A stretch of DNA of 64,000 bases from Blautia sp. An249 (GCF_002159835.1 NZ_NFJL01000005.1:1-64000); one strand, 5' to 3'. Positions 16,562 through 25,582 are shown, counted from the stretch's first letter. The notes: generated by a model not told the origin, from the sequence alone. Numbers and translations are program-made.

Positions 16562-16746
16562 TTATTCCTGTTCCATCGGGAAGTCCGGCATTTTTTCCAG
16601 CAGCTTCATAATAAGGTACTGCTTCATATTTTCATCAACGGCCAGCTCGTCAATGAAAGGGGCATAGTGCTTTATTACCTTTTCCGTGGCCCACTTCTCA
16701 CCGACGACGGCGGCCTTGATCGTGGGTATCTTAGCGGTGAGGTGTT
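16562..16746 (-). pseudogene. 5'-truncated HTH-domain protein of conjugative-transposon type
   Basis: Minus-strand frame ending at TAA 16562-16564 reads KIPTIKAAVVGEKWATEKV, then IKHYAPFIDEL and MKQYLIMKLLEKMPDFPM. This resembles the C-terminal part of small helix-turn-helix (sigma-like) proteins of Tn916/Tn1549-type elements (pattern I-KAA-G---A---VL-HY---I). There is no start codon; a stop lies immediately upstream of the homologous part, so the 5' end was lost. Followed by a GC-rich hairpin in the same orientation. It marks an older mobile-element fragment. Confidence 0.5.
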
Positions 16747-16801
16747 GAGTTAATTTTTAGATTGAGCTATGATAAGAGATAAAGGAGTGATGGAGAAATC
16801 T

Positions 16802-16933
16802 ATGAAAAAAGATAATGTAAAGATTATAGGTGGAGGGTTGTTTCCTGTAGAAATAGAAATAGAACTGAGCGACGAAATACCTCCTCCTTCTCAGTGTGAT
16901 TTAGACACAATCAAAAAAATAAAGAGCAAATAG
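16802..16933 (+). CDS. Small 43-aa hypothetical protein
   Basis: ATG 16802 with GGAG 6 nt upstream; ends TAG 16931-16933. Begins MKKDNVKIIGGGLFPVEIEI and is acidic with a Pro-rich middle (SDEIPPPSQCD). Not recognised. It stands in the decayed patch between blaR1 and the DUF523 gene, so it may itself be a remnant; the good ribosome binding site argues for a real gene. Confidence 0.4.
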   Translation: MKKDNVKIIGGGLFPVEIEIELSDEIPPPSQCDLDTIKKIKSK

Positions 16934-17044
16934 AATATTTGAAAACAAAGGATATGAAAGTGCAACATGATTTAATTGAATCTGATTACCAAAGAAAAAG
17001 AAATAATAGTTTATAAATCAAAAATATATGAAAGGCACCCCTAT

Positions 17045-17497
17045 ATGAAAATTTTAGTAAGCGCCTGCATTTTAGGACAAAATTGTAAGTATAATGGGAA
17101 GAATAATAAAAATCCGTTAGTAATTACATTTTTAGAGGATAAGCAAATCATTCCTATTTGTCCCGAAATATTAGTTGGTATGAAAACCCCAAGACCATGT
17201 GCAGAAATTGTCAATGGGATTGTAATGGACGAAAATGGAAATAATGTTCACTCGGAATATACTAATGCGGTTGCGTTAGCACTATCCCAAATTGAAAATG
17301 AAGATATTGATTTTGCTATATTGCAATCCAGAAGCCCTACTTGTGGTGTTAATCAAATATATGATGGTAGTTTTAGAGGAAGATTGATTTCTGGAATGGG
17401 ATTATTTGCAAAAGCTTTGTACCAAAAAGGATATAAGATTATTGATGTTGAAACACTCTCTAATGAACTTGCTAAAACTTCGTCAACCTTTGAATAA
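17045..17497 (+). CDS. DUF523-family protein
   Basis: 150 aa from ATG 17045 (MKILVSACILGQNCKYNGK); the longer frame adds an unrelated N-terminus. Conserved features of the family are visible: an N-terminal SACILG-NCKYNG cysteine pair, CPEILVGMKTPRPCAEI, and SRSPTCGVNQIYDG-F-G-LI-GMGLFA. The several conserved Cys suggest metal or Fe-S binding; the biochemical role is not established. The ribosome binding site is weak. It lies alone in a low-GC patch bordered by fragments, so it was probably acquired separately. Confidence 0.82.
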   Translation: MKILVSACILGQNCKYNGKNNKNPLVITFLEDKQIIPICPEILVGMKTPRPCAEIVNGIVMDENGNNVHSEYTNAVALALSQIENEDIDFAILQSRSPTCGVNQIYDGSFRGRLISGMGLFAKALYQKGYKIIDVETLSNELAKTSSTFE

Positions 17498-17664
17498 TGA
17501 AAGTGAAATTAAACAGCATGATACAGAGTATCGGCATGACAAAACGTCAGCTTCGCAGTATGCTGATCGATGAGGGCTTGTATTATGCTGGCAGCACCTT
17601 ACTGGAGTCCTACGTTATGGGCGCTTTGGCCCATCCCCATATGGACGGCAGGAAACATTGGTAA
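17497..17664 (+). pseudogene. Fragment of an FtsX-type ABC permease
   Basis: Frame from ATG 17497 to TAA 17664 reads MIQSIGMTKRQLRSMLIDEG then LYYAGSTLL, which matches the cytoplasmic loop and following helix of FtsX permeases (compare QSIGMTGRQLKQML, EGVYYAVGT in the permease at 883-3456). After LLESYVMGALAHP the similarity ends and the frame closes at once. At 55 codons it cannot be a working permease. It is the opposite strand to the intact gene, so it probably came from a different locus. Confidence 0.6.
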
Positions 17665-17680
17665 TTGAATACTAAAGAAA

Positions 17681-17724
17681 ACGCCGGACGCGGCGGCCTG
17701 TTGGCCCTGCGCCCGGCGCTTTCT
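17681..17724. terminator. GC-rich hairpin, second copy
   Basis: ACGCCGG / CCGGCGCT stem, followed on the + strand by TTCTTAT. Read on the minus strand its sequence parallels the hairpin at 16511-16558 (GCGCCGGGCGCAGGGCC versus GCGCCGGACGCAGAGGCC). Confidence 0.55.
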
Positions 17725-17771
17725 TATAGGGATTTTCCCTACGCATTTAGAAACCCGTTCTGGCGGAAATT

Positions 17772-18644
17772 TTACTGCCCTAAATGCGTAGACAGTAGCA
17801 ACGTCACAACATAAAAAATTGTTATATGTACTGGATAAAACGCATAGAAGAAATACTTTAATTTCAGTTTTCCACGTTTGCCATTGTAAAGCAGTATTAG
17901 CAAACATGAAAGCATTGTGTATATTGTGGGTTGCTCGCCAGTAGTAAGCATATAGGCCATCAAGAAAAGAAGTATTTGATATAGCCTATTTTTACGGCAG
18001 ATATAAAAAGCTACAACAAACAAGACTCCTTCTTTTCCATAATCACATCTAATGACCTCTGCTATTATGGCTATGGCCGCAACACTGACAACTTGTAATA
18101 ATATTGACTTAGTTCTGTTAATCTTATTTGCAGGATTACAAGAGAATTTATCGATGCAGTCCAACGCAACAAGTCCCAAAAATAACGTAAAAAACACATT
18201 TTGATACTGCCAATAAAACGGATATGTACCACTTTCTATTGAGAGTTCATTAAAAAAGCCTAAGTCAAATGGAAGTTCTGAAATGATAGCAAAAACTAGC
18301 ATTAGGCCCATGTATTTTTTTCTATTTTTTGTATAATGAAACCCCTCTGATAACAGGAAACAGAACAAAGGGAACGCTATTGTTCCAATAGCATATAGAT
18401 CAAATCGCACAAAGTTATCAATTTCAGAAAACTGCTCCCACGTTATCTGCCCCACATCATATAAGTCATACCAATAGTTATTTAAGAGCCATTGAAGAAC
18501 TATTTTGCAGAAATGATCGAATAGCATTACTGAAATGGCGATAATTTTTAGCGTATTTCCAGTAATAAATCGGTACTTACTTATTTTATGATCAAATCCT
18601 GTAATAGTCGAATGAGCTTTTAAGGGAAAACTGTTCTCTCTCAT
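17772..18644 (-). CDS. TraX-family integral membrane protein (first of two)
   Basis: 290 aa from ATG 18644, where AGAGGGG gives proper spacing (ATG 18650 is too close). Eight or more hydrophobic helices; the TraX hallmark LKIIAISVMLFDHF (family pattern LK-IA---M--DH) lies near residue 30 and FPLFCFLLSEGFHYTKNRKKY near residue 95, and the C-terminus carries FYAFYPVHITIFY. TraX in F plasmid acetylates pilin; the chromosomal Firmicutes homologues are membrane acyltransferase-like proteins of unknown substrate. A second TraX protein is encoded at 21257-22111 in the same block. The 18651-18789 gap holds nothing recognisable. Confidence 0.87.
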   Translation of the reverse strand: MRENSFPLKAHSTITGFDHKISKYRFITGNTLKIIAISVMLFDHFCKIVLQWLLNNYWYDLYDVGQITWEQFSEIDNFVRFDLYAIGTIAFPLFCFLLSEGFHYTKNRKKYMGLMLVFAIISELPFDLGFFNELSIESGTYPFYWQYQNVFFTLFLGLVALDCIDKFSCNPANKINRTKSILLQVVSVAAIAIIAEVIRCDYGKEGVLFVVAFYICRKNRLYQILLFLMAYMLTTGEQPTIYTMLSCLLILLYNGKRGKLKLKYFFYAFYPVHITIFYVVTLLLSTHLGQ

Positions 18645-18789
18645 ATCCATCCCCTCTGTTTAATAAAACCAAATTAAAATAAGATCCGCATCTGCTTGTA
18701 TTTCTACTTTGTAATTTGTTTTAAGTTCCAGTTCTTTTGCGAAGCGCTGTTCCCAAGCTGAACCGTCAATGTATCAATAACCTTACGAT

Positions 18790-19320
18790 CTATTCAAAAA
18801 ATGAGTGGTGCGGTTCTTTCTTCTGCTGAAATGGATCTCCGCCACCATTTCCATAATCTTCCCATCCTATTGGTTCCGTTCCACGGAATAAAACATTTTT
18901 GTACTCATAATAATAAACCGTCTCCTGCAGAAAGCTATGTACACTGGCTACCATACGGGTTCCATTTCGCTCCACAACATGCTCAGGACTATAAAAGAAC
19001 ACACTGCTTAAAATGCCTATCCCAATTGCTACTACAATTCCCCCACAATATATCACACGAAATATAGCTCGTAATATTCGAATGACTCCTGGAATCGGTT
19101 CTTTATTCTTCCAAAGAAGGCTTCTTCCTATCCAAATGACCAGTATGGCAATTGATATTCCCCCAAACCAAAACAATAGCATCTGTGGAATATTTCGCAA
19201 TGCTGAATCAGTGGAGACTTCTACCAAACCAACACTCATCCTTATTAGTAAAAATACTACAATAGGAATAACTCCCCAATATTTTTTATATTTCTCGCCT
19301 ATCAGTTCATGTTTGCTCAT
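18790..19320 (-). CDS. Membrane protein, unknown function
   Basis: 176 aa from ATG 19320 (MSKHELIGEKYKKYWGVIP) with AAGGAG 6 nt upstream. Three TM helices (about residues 15-35, 45-68, 82-105) followed by an external C-terminal domain of about 70 aa containing YYYEYKNVLFRGTEP. Not recognised. Second gene of the operon whose promoter carries the BlaI-type operator at 19936. Confidence 0.65.
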   Translation of the reverse strand: MSKHELIGEKYKKYWGVIPIVVFLLIRMSVGLVEVSTDSALRNIPQMLLFWFGGISIAILVIWIGRSLLWKNKEPIPGVIRILRAIFRVIYCGGIVVAIGIGILSSVFFYSPEHVVERNGTRMVASVHSFLQETVYYYEYKNVLFRGTEPIGWEDYGNGGGDPFQQKKEPHHSFFE

Positions 19321-19367
19321 TGGAATTCTCCTTCTGTTCAAATAGGACTTTATGTCTGACTTCCCCA

Positions 19368-19919
19368 TTAAAGTTCTCGCAGATCAAATGCTTCTTTTTT
19401 TTCCACAAAACGAATCGGGCATTTTTCATTCATCTTTAAAAGTATTGCTTCCTTTTCAGCTTCATCAGCTTTGATTATCAGCCATCTCCTATCCGCTTTT
19501 ATGAAGAGGAAATTTTTGTATCCAACAACAATTTTAATATTTGTGTATAAATACTCCATCTGCTTATAAATCAAAACATCCTCTTTCATTTCAACCTGAA
19601 AGGATTGACCATATTTTCTTTTGGCCACATTCAAAGGCTCTATTTTCTTCTCTATGCTATTCCAGATAACTAAAGTTAACACACAAATAATACCTACAAA
19701 AACATATATTTTCGTTGCCGTTGAAAATGTATGCTCTAAAATAACCAGCATGATACTACATCCGAATAAAATAAAAGAAAGTATCATTAACAGACGTTTC
19801 CATATTTTATTCCATCTACTTCCACACTTGAATATTGGTATCCGGGGTTCCGCTGATCTCGATAATACCTGGCCGATTTCCTCTAAATCTGATTTTGAAA
19901 AATGCTGTCTCATCACCAT
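19368..19919 (-). CDS. Two-TM membrane protein, possibly YcxB-like
   Basis: 183 aa; RBS AAAGGAG upstream of ATG 19919. N-terminal 45 cytoplasmic residues, TM helices at about 47-68 and 72-92, then a C-terminal domain (SFQVEMKEDVLIYKQMEYLY, KNFLFIKADRRWLIIKA) whose pattern of a short beta-rich membrane-proximal domain recalls YcxB-like proteins; this is a weak resemblance. First gene after the TTAC-N4-GTAA operator at 19936-19947, so probably BlaI-controlled with the gene downstream. Confidence 0.6.
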   Translation of the reverse strand: MVMRQHFSKSDLEEIGQVLSRSAEPRIPIFKCGSRWNKIWKRLLMILSFILFGCSIMLVILEHTFSTATKIYVFVGIICVLTLVIWNSIEKKIEPLNVAKRKYGQSFQVEMKEDVLIYKQMEYLYTNIKIVVGYKNFLFIKADRRWLIIKADEAEKEAILLKMNEKCPIRFVEKKEAFDLREL

Positions 19920-19935
19920 GTCAATTTCTCCTTTC

Positions 19936-19947
19936 TTACACTCGTAA
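19936..19947. promoter_or_regulatory. BlaI-type operator before the 19.9-kb membrane operon
   Basis: Perfect CTTAC-ACTC-GTAAG palindrome (19935-19948), 16 bp before the start codon at 19919. On the minus strand a GATAAT lies just upstream as a possible -10. Confidence 0.65.
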
Positions 19948-19999
19948 GATTATCACAAAACGCTGCATATATCAAATCATTTTTCCCCAATAAAGCCAA

Positions 20000-21244
20000 T
20001 TATTCTTTGCTTATCCGATACTGGTAGTCTGGTATGTTTTCAATACCATCTTTCAAAATTCTATTTCCCAAATACTGAAAGCTCCCATCCTCCAAAAAGC
20101 GTACCGTAAGTTCGTGAGTAATAACCTCATCATCACAGACAACCATCTCACACACAGCTTCTACCGTTAATGTCACTGTACCATCTTCATTTTCCCTGAT
20201 GCCAATGACTTCCGGCAAAGAGGTTCCAAAATATGTCGGTGAATAATTCGTACACCCCAGCCTCGTCCAAGGATAAGTCTGACTTTCCTCATCAAATACT
20301 CCATATTCCCGTATCTGACCTTCTGTTATCGGAAGATACTCCATAATCAAATTTTCAAATACATCCCTGGGAATTCCATTCGGATAGTCCTCCGCATTGA
20401 ATGTTTTCCCATATTTCATTGCATATAGGTATTCATACATTCCATTGAAGTCTAATTCCTCCATATGAGTTGCATCCCAATTTGAGCATAAAAGATTATT
20501 TCCCTGATAACCTAACTCCAGTACACATCTTACAGACATCGCTCTCTGTTCTTCTGTCATTGGTCTCACTCTGATCAAACAACTTCCATCCACCATTTCT
20601 GTTACCTCTGGATATTCTGGAACACAGAGTTCATAACAAAACCAGCCCTTTTCTGTGTATTCCCACTGTTTGATTCTTGTATAAGAAAGGTAGGAAATTG
20701 ATGGCTGATTGTTTCGATTCCAAATTCCTCCAGCGGCCAGAAGATATAGATCTGTTCCATCAAAAATATATTCTTTTCTGCTAACACCACCGCTGTAATT
20801 TAACTCATAAATGACTGCAGAACCCTTTTCTCCGTTCATACAGGCATACAGGAAATCCTCCAGCTTCTTATAATTCTCCATTACCGCATAAGGTTCCGGA
20901 CTGGTTATAGGATTTCCAGTAGCCTTAATTATTTCCTTCATTTGAAGTATAGTCTCGTCTGAAAGCACTACATTGGAAGCGATTCCTTTATCGGCTTTTT
21001 TATAAACTTCTTCAATTTTCCCCATGATTTCTTCACATTCTTCTTCTGCCAGTTTCCCCGCTTTTTCATCCACAGGCAGATCGTATCCTTTTTCATACAC
21101 ATCATTTTCATTTATTTCAGCAACTGTATCTGAAAAATTGTCCTCAGTCTCCACATTTGATTTATTTGAAGAATTTAGATTTTGGCACGCGCATAAAAAC
21201 ATCATACAAAATAACACTAAAAACAACGATAGTTTTCGCATCAA
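20000..21244 (-). CDS. Lipoprotein, paralogue of the 22.3-23.5 kb lipoprotein
   Basis: 414 aa with a lipoprotein signal (LFCMMFLCAC, Cys near 19). The mature region is an acidic linker followed by a ~340-aa domain. It shares order and local motifs with the lipoprotein at 22288-23517: a W-CYEL / beta-rich section, a GNNLLCSNWDATHMEELDFN segment versus NNMFITDWNESDFGKLNFYD, a PRDVFENLIMEYLPI versus PEEDFERVIQMYFNI segment, and a C-terminal VIGIRENEDGTVTLTVEAV versus VTGYTENSDGTITLMVRVV. I believe this belongs to a clostridial family catalogued as a DUF (possibly DUF6070). Probably cell-surface; function unknown. Last gene of the PBP operon. Confidence 0.8.
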   Translation of the reverse strand: MMRKLSLFLVLFCMMFLCACQNLNSSNKSNVETEDNFSDTVAEINENDVYEKGYDLPVDEKAGKLAEEECEEIMGKIEEVYKKADKGIASNVVLSDETILQMKEIIKATGNPITSPEPYAVMENYKKLEDFLYACMNGEKGSAVIYELNYSGGVSRKEYIFDGTDLYLLAAGGIWNRNNQPSISYLSYTRIKQWEYTEKGWFCYELCVPEYPEVTEMVDGSCLIRVRPMTEEQRAMSVRCVLELGYQGNNLLCSNWDATHMEELDFNGMYEYLYAMKYGKTFNAEDYPNGIPRDVFENLIMEYLPITEGQIREYGVFDEESQTYPWTRLGCTNYSPTYFGTSLPEVIGIRENEDGTVTLTVEAVCEMVVCDDEVITHELTVRFLEDGSFQYLGNRILKDGIENIPDYQYRISKE

Positions 21245-21256
21245 ACTTCCTCCTCT

Positions 21257-22111
21257 CTACAGGAAATAGTTTCCGATATACCAGAGAACAATGATATGGG
21301 CAGGGTATATGATATAGAAAAACCATTTTATTGATCTTCCCTTATTTTTGTTATACATAAGTAAAAAGGGCAAACACCCAATCATCATCCATTCATAATT
21401 CTGCAACCATATAGAGCCTCCCAATTCAGCAGGCGGTAGTCCGACAACCGTATCTAACAGATACCGTAAGACCTCCAGGGGAACAGTCAGTATTGGAAAG
21501 TGAAAGCGCAGCCAGCCAAGTGACAGCGAAATGATAGAAGTTGTAGTTAATCCAAATAGGAACACATCAAATATACAAAAGCTCACTGCCAGTTTGATTT
21601 TTTGATTCCTGAATAACCAAAGCAGCACACCTAGGAAAACATAAATCAAACCACCTTCCAAATTAAAAATGCTTCCCATGACTGCTGTCAGAACATACAC
21701 AATAAACGATTCAGGCAAACATAAACACGATAAAAGAATGACACATATTACAATCGTTCCGGTCTGCCAGCATAAATAAAAAGCAAGTTTCTTTCCGAAA
21801 TCCAGTTTTTTCTGATAGCACTCAAACAGATATAATATAACCATCAAGCTGAACAATGAACGGAAGAAGTTATTTGGAATATACAATTTCCATTGGACAA
21901 GAGACATAATAACTCCGGCAATGTAGAGTCTTAATAAATATTTTTTTCTGTCTCTCGTATATGTAAAGCTCCAAACACTACAAAAGATAAAGATAGGAGC
22001 CGCCAACCGTCCAAGCCAGCGCATCCAGACCGGCATACCCGGTAGGAATTCCGCTGCATGGTCAATAATCATCAAAATTAAAGCAACTACTTTTAAACCA
22101 AAACTACTCAT
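21257..22111 (-). CDS. TraX-family integral membrane protein (second)
   Basis: 284 aa starting directly after the stop of the small gene upstream, with GAAAGGA as ribosome binding site. TraX signature LKVVALILMIIDHAAEF at the N-terminus, then RLAAPIFIFCSVWSFTYTRDRKKY near residue 35 and a C-terminal FFYIIYPAHIIVLWYIGNY. About eight TM helices. It is only moderately similar to the TraX protein at 17772-18644. Its place inside a PBP/lipoprotein operon under a BlaI-type operator suggests a cell-wall or surface-polymer modification role rather than conjugation. Confidence 0.88.
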   Translation of the reverse strand: MSSFGLKVVALILMIIDHAAEFLPGMPVWMRWLGRLAAPIFIFCSVWSFTYTRDRKKYLLRLYIAGVIMSLVQWKLYIPNNFFRSLFSLMVILYLFECYQKKLDFGKKLAFYLCWQTGTIVICVILLSCLCLPESFIVYVLTAVMGSIFNLEGGLIYVFLGVLLWLFRNQKIKLAVSFCIFDVFLFGLTTTSIISLSLGWLRFHFPILTVPLEVLRYLLDTVVGLPPAELGGSIWLQNYEWMMIGCLPFLLMYNKNKGRSIKWFFYIIYPAHIIVLWYIGNYFL

Positions 22112-22288
22112 CTATATCCTTTCGTCTTCCTTCTCTGAAATTATTACCGGAGGTTCCCATACTTCTTCCGCCCTCTTTTCAGGATTCCCATGCAATTTAC
22201 TCCAACTAAGCACACTCAAGATTACTGCGACCAGCAATATCAAAAGAAGGAAACCATATTTCTTAAACAACCACTTCAGATCTTCCAT
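22112..22288 (-). CDS. Small single-TM protein
   Basis: 58 aa from ATG 22288, overlapping the lipoprotein stop (TGATG). MEDLKWLFKKYGFLLLILLV begins with a charged segment and then a TM helix (about 12-32), followed by a short charged tail ending SEKEDERI. Not recognised. Tightly coupled between the lipoprotein and TraX genes, so probably co-expressed as an accessory membrane protein. Confidence 0.65.
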   Translation of the reverse strand: MEDLKWLFKKYGFLLLILLVAVILSVLSWSKLHGNPEKRAEEVWEPPVIISEKEDERI

Positions 22289-23517
22289 CACTGTCCTCCA
22301 TACAATTCTTCCCATTCATCCTTTGTTAAACGAGGCGTGTGCCAGGATACCTCTCCATTGTCCTCAGAAGGTATGATCTTATTTGATACATATTGTACCC
22401 TGTCATTATCCAGGGGACGTACTGTTACTTCATGTTCATACACATTGGAATCTCCTCTATACGGAAATACCACCCGCACCATAAGGGTAATCGTGCCATC
22501 GCTGTTCTCTGTATATCCGGTCACCTCTGAATATGGGTATTCCGGATATTCTACTTCTTCAAATCCTCTCGGCTTATATTCATAAGTCGAATCCTCCTGA
22601 TGATAAACGGTTTTAGACTGTAATGTTTCGCTGTCAATATTAAAATACATCTGGATCACACGTTCAAAATCTTCCTCTGGAATCCGATAAACAGCTCCTA
22701 CGCCTAAGTTATCATCCGGCGTATATGGGAAAGAAGATTTATACACTTCCGGATAAAAAATATCGAAAAGATCATAAAAATTCAACTTACCGAAATCACT
22801 CTCATTCCAGTCAGTAATAAACATGTTATTGCGCTCATAACTGATGGGGCGTAAATATTTTCGATTTAATTCCCTATATTTTTCATCCAATGGTTCCACA
22901 CGCAATGCAACATGTTCCTCTGCCGCGCTCAAAGTAAGCGCATACAATTCTTCGGAGTAATACGCTCCTGAAAACATGATATAACCTTCCGCTGTATAGT
23001 CCCATTGCTCTACCTGATAGCTTGAAACGGCTTTTCTTTGTATCGTTTCGGCTTCATAAGCATAATAGCTCCTTGTTACTTCTATATTTCCATCTTGTGT
23101 CTTCAAATCATATTTTATAAACCCTCCAAAGTAATCAATTTGAAAAACTATTGTTTCCGCTGTTTCCTTTTGTTCTACTGCGTCACAGAATAGAACCATC
23201 TGCTCTGCCATTGTCATATCAACTTGATTTTCACTGTCAACAGCCGGATAACCATACTCTCCAAAACGATTTACAATGCTGCGGATTGTTTCCAGATCAG
23301 CCAGTTTATTTTCCGCTGCAGCCTTTTGATAAATATCCAGACAAAGGTCTGCCATTTCATCCGCATCATCTTCTATGTCCTGCGCAGCAATCTCCTCTTC
23401 CTGTATCTCAGTTTCTTCCGGAGCTGCAGCACTGCACCCTGAAACGCCAAGTGCCAGAGTGACACTAATTACTGCGAAACCACTCTTCCAAAACCAGCTT
23501 GTCTTTTTCCACGACAT
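22288..23517 (-). CDS. Lipoprotein, paralogue of the 20.0-21.2 kb lipoprotein
   Basis: 409 aa starting inside the PBP gene (52-nt overlap) with GGAGAGGAGG upstream of ATG 23517. Signal peptide and lipobox LALGVSGCS (Cys near 28), then an acidic linker and a ~350-aa domain rich in aromatic residues with the NNMFITDWNESDFGKLNFYD and VTGYTENSDGTITLMVRVV segments shared with the second lipoprotein. No enzyme motif recognised. Coupling to the transpeptidase suggests both act outside the membrane on the wall. Confidence 0.82.
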   Translation of the reverse strand: MSWKKTSWFWKSGFAVISVTLALGVSGCSAAAPEETEIQEEEIAAQDIEDDADEMADLCLDIYQKAAAENKLADLETIRSIVNRFGEYGYPAVDSENQVDMTMAEQMVLFCDAVEQKETAETIVFQIDYFGGFIKYDLKTQDGNIEVTRSYYAYEAETIQRKAVSSYQVEQWDYTAEGYIMFSGAYYSEELYALTLSAAEEHVALRVEPLDEKYRELNRKYLRPISYERNNMFITDWNESDFGKLNFYDLFDIFYPEVYKSSFPYTPDDNLGVGAVYRIPEEDFERVIQMYFNIDSETLQSKTVYHQEDSTYEYKPRGFEEVEYPEYPYSEVTGYTENSDGTITLMVRVVFPYRGDSNVYEHEVTVRPLDNDRVQYVSNKIIPSEDNGEVSWHTPRLTKDEWEELYGGQ

Positions 23518-25582
23518 AGCCGCTTCCTCCTCTCCCTTTTACATCTTCTGTCATGCTGATGATCAAGATTGGTTGTTCCACTGATCTTTCCGGTGTAAAG
23601 ATTGCGAACCATCCTAATTCCGTACCAGATGTGTCCTCCTTCGTCGCCTTGATTTCCGCAGTTCCTGTTTTTCCTGCCAGCAAAACATCGTCTCGATGTG
23701 CCGCATATCCAGTCCCGTTTGGATCATTGATAACCTTTTTTAAACCTTCCGTCACCCGATCCGCAGTCTCTTTAGAAAATGCTTCTTCTATCCAATATTG
23801 CGTTGCTGTATCTTGCTGATAGGCCAGATACGGCTTTACAATATTGCCTTCATTGCAAAAAGCCGAATAAATGCATGCCATATGTAACGGATTTATCAAT
23901 ATCTGCCCTTGCCCATAACCACTGTCAGCCAACTGTATTTCTGCTTCTATATGATCCGTATTTGAATACTGTGACTGTGCCATCTTTATTTCAAATGGCA
24001 AATCTTCCTTAAACCCAAACTCATCCAGGGAGCGCTCCATCTCTTCTGATCCGATTTTTAGAGCAGCTTTTGCAAAATAAATATTATCTGAGTAGATCAA
24101 AGCATTCTCTAAAATCACCGGTTCATATGCATGAAGTGTTGTTACATAATACGACCCCCAAGATGCATCCTTCTGCCAACTTAAACCTACATTCCCATAA
24201 TCTTCTGTTGGATCAATTGCTCCTGATTCTAAACCAATCGCAGCAGTAATCGGTTTGAAAGTAGAACCCGGACACCACACCTGCCGAAAGCGGTTATACA
24301 TAGGCTTGTTCTCATCCTCATTAAGAAACGTCCACTGTTCATTAGACAATCCCATAATAAAATCGTTATTGTCATAGGATGGTGTGCTGACTAACGCCAA
24401 CACCTCTCCAGTATAAGGGTTCATTGCTACCGAACAGCTTTTATCTTCCTTAAACTGCTCATACAGAGAAGTCTGCAAATCAGCATCTATTGTAAGCTGT
24501 ATATCCTTCCCATGCTGTACTGGTATACTGGCAAGTTCCTCTTTTTCTTTCCCCTCCGAATCCACAATATAGATCCTGCATCCATTCTGTCCTTTTAATT
24601 CACTTTCATATAATCCCTCCATTCCGCTCCTTCCGATTACACTATTAGCTGTATATCCTTCTCCCGAATGTTCCTCTAAATCTTCCGCAGTAACACTTTG
24701 AACATATCCGATTAAGTGTGCAGCTGCTTCCCCTAATGGATATTCCCGCACATCAACATCAGAAATCATTACTCCAGGAATTTCCAGCAATTCTTCATGC
24801 CGTTCCTTTTCTTTCAGCACTTCTTCATCAGGTTCAATCTTCATCAATTCGATTTCTTCAACCTGGGGGATGGTTTTAATTGGCACAAAAGAATCATCCT
24901 TTACCCAATCCGCTGACAACTTTTTTTCTATCATTTCAGGTGTAGTTTCCAATAGTTCTGCGATCTTTGCAATTGCTTCTGTTCTGTTTTCAATCTTTCC
25001 CGGAACAATTCCCACTGACGAGGCTGTACCTTTACCTGCAAGAACACGCCCATTTCTGTCCAGGACTTCTCCGCGTTCTGCCTGTACAGTTGAAACGCTT
25101 ACTTTGTCAGAAAAAGATAAATTTGGAAAAATCATGGAATCATCCCAGACCAACTTATATCCTTCTTCTCCTTCCACGAAGAGGGCGTCATTCTCAAACT
25201 GAATCGTTCCTGCAGCCGTATCGAAAGATGTCTGATAAGTCACCAGTCTGTGTTCTTCATCATATGTCAAAATTTCAACCACCATATTGTCTATCCCAAT
25301 GCCTTCATAAATAGCCGAATTTCGTTTTATAAAATCCTCCTGACTAATATTTCCTGATGTCTCAGTATCCAGCATCGCATACATTTTTTCATACTCCTGG
25401 CTTGGAATATAATCCATATACTGAAGCAAAAGCTCTTGTGGCGTTTCCCACCTGCGTTTTATTCCCAGCGCTACCACTATGCATATGGCTGCAACGAAAG
25501 CAATTGCTCCCACAGCTGCAATAGTAATCCATAGGTACCTACGTCTCGTTCTTCTTCTCTTCTTACCTTTATTTTTCTTCAT
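23465..25582 (-). CDS. PBP2a/MecA-like class B penicillin-binding protein
   Basis: 705 aa from ATG 25582 (MKKNKGKKRRRTRRRYLW) with GGAGG 6 nt upstream. One N-terminal TM anchor (about 20-42), a MecA_N/NTF2-like domain (TPQELLLQYMDYIPSQEYEK onward, about 45-155), a dimerisation domain, and a transpeptidase domain with PGSTFKPITAAIG (S-x-x-K), YSDNIYFAKAA (SxN type) and LLAGKTGTAEIK (KTG). The MecA_N domain is the hallmark of low-affinity PBPs that keep cross-linking peptidoglycan when beta-lactams are present. Two TTAC-N4-GTAA palindromes lie in the promoter, the same as before blaI-blaR1, so the gene is probably induced by beta-lactams. Resistance itself is inferred. Confidence 0.92.
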   Translation of the reverse strand: MKKNKGKKRRRTRRRYLWITIAAVGAIAFVAAICIVVALGIKRRWETPQELLLQYMDYIPSQEYEKMYAMLDTETSGNISQEDFIKRNSAIYEGIGIDNMVVEILTYDEEHRLVTYQTSFDTAAGTIQFENDALFVEGEEGYKLVWDDSMIFPNLSFSDKVSVSTVQAERGEVLDRNGRVLAGKGTASSVGIVPGKIENRTEAIAKIAELLETTPEMIEKKLSADWVKDDSFVPIKTIPQVEEIELMKIEPDEEVLKEKERHEELLEIPGVMISDVDVREYPLGEAAAHLIGYVQSVTAEDLEEHSGEGYTANSVIGRSGMEGLYESELKGQNGCRIYIVDSEGKEKEELASIPVQHGKDIQLTIDADLQTSLYEQFKEDKSCSVAMNPYTGEVLALVSTPSYDNNDFIMGLSNEQWTFLNEDENKPMYNRFRQVWCPGSTFKPITAAIGLESGAIDPTEDYGNVGLSWQKDASWGSYYVTTLHAYEPVILENALIYSDNIYFAKAALKIGSEEMERSLDEFGFKEDLPFEIKMAQSQYSNTDHIEAEIQLADSGYGQGQILINPLHMACIYSAFCNEGNIVKPYLAYQQDTATQYWIEEAFSKETADRVTEGLKKVINDPNGTGYAAHRDDVLLAGKTGTAEIKATKEDTSGTELGWFAIFTPERSVEQPILIISMTEDVKGRGGSGYVVEKDKLVLEEWFRSN

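Noticed and set aside
16505..16753. Plus-strand 82-aa open frame
   Set aside because: It runs through a terminator hairpin and is antisense to a recognisable HTH fragment.
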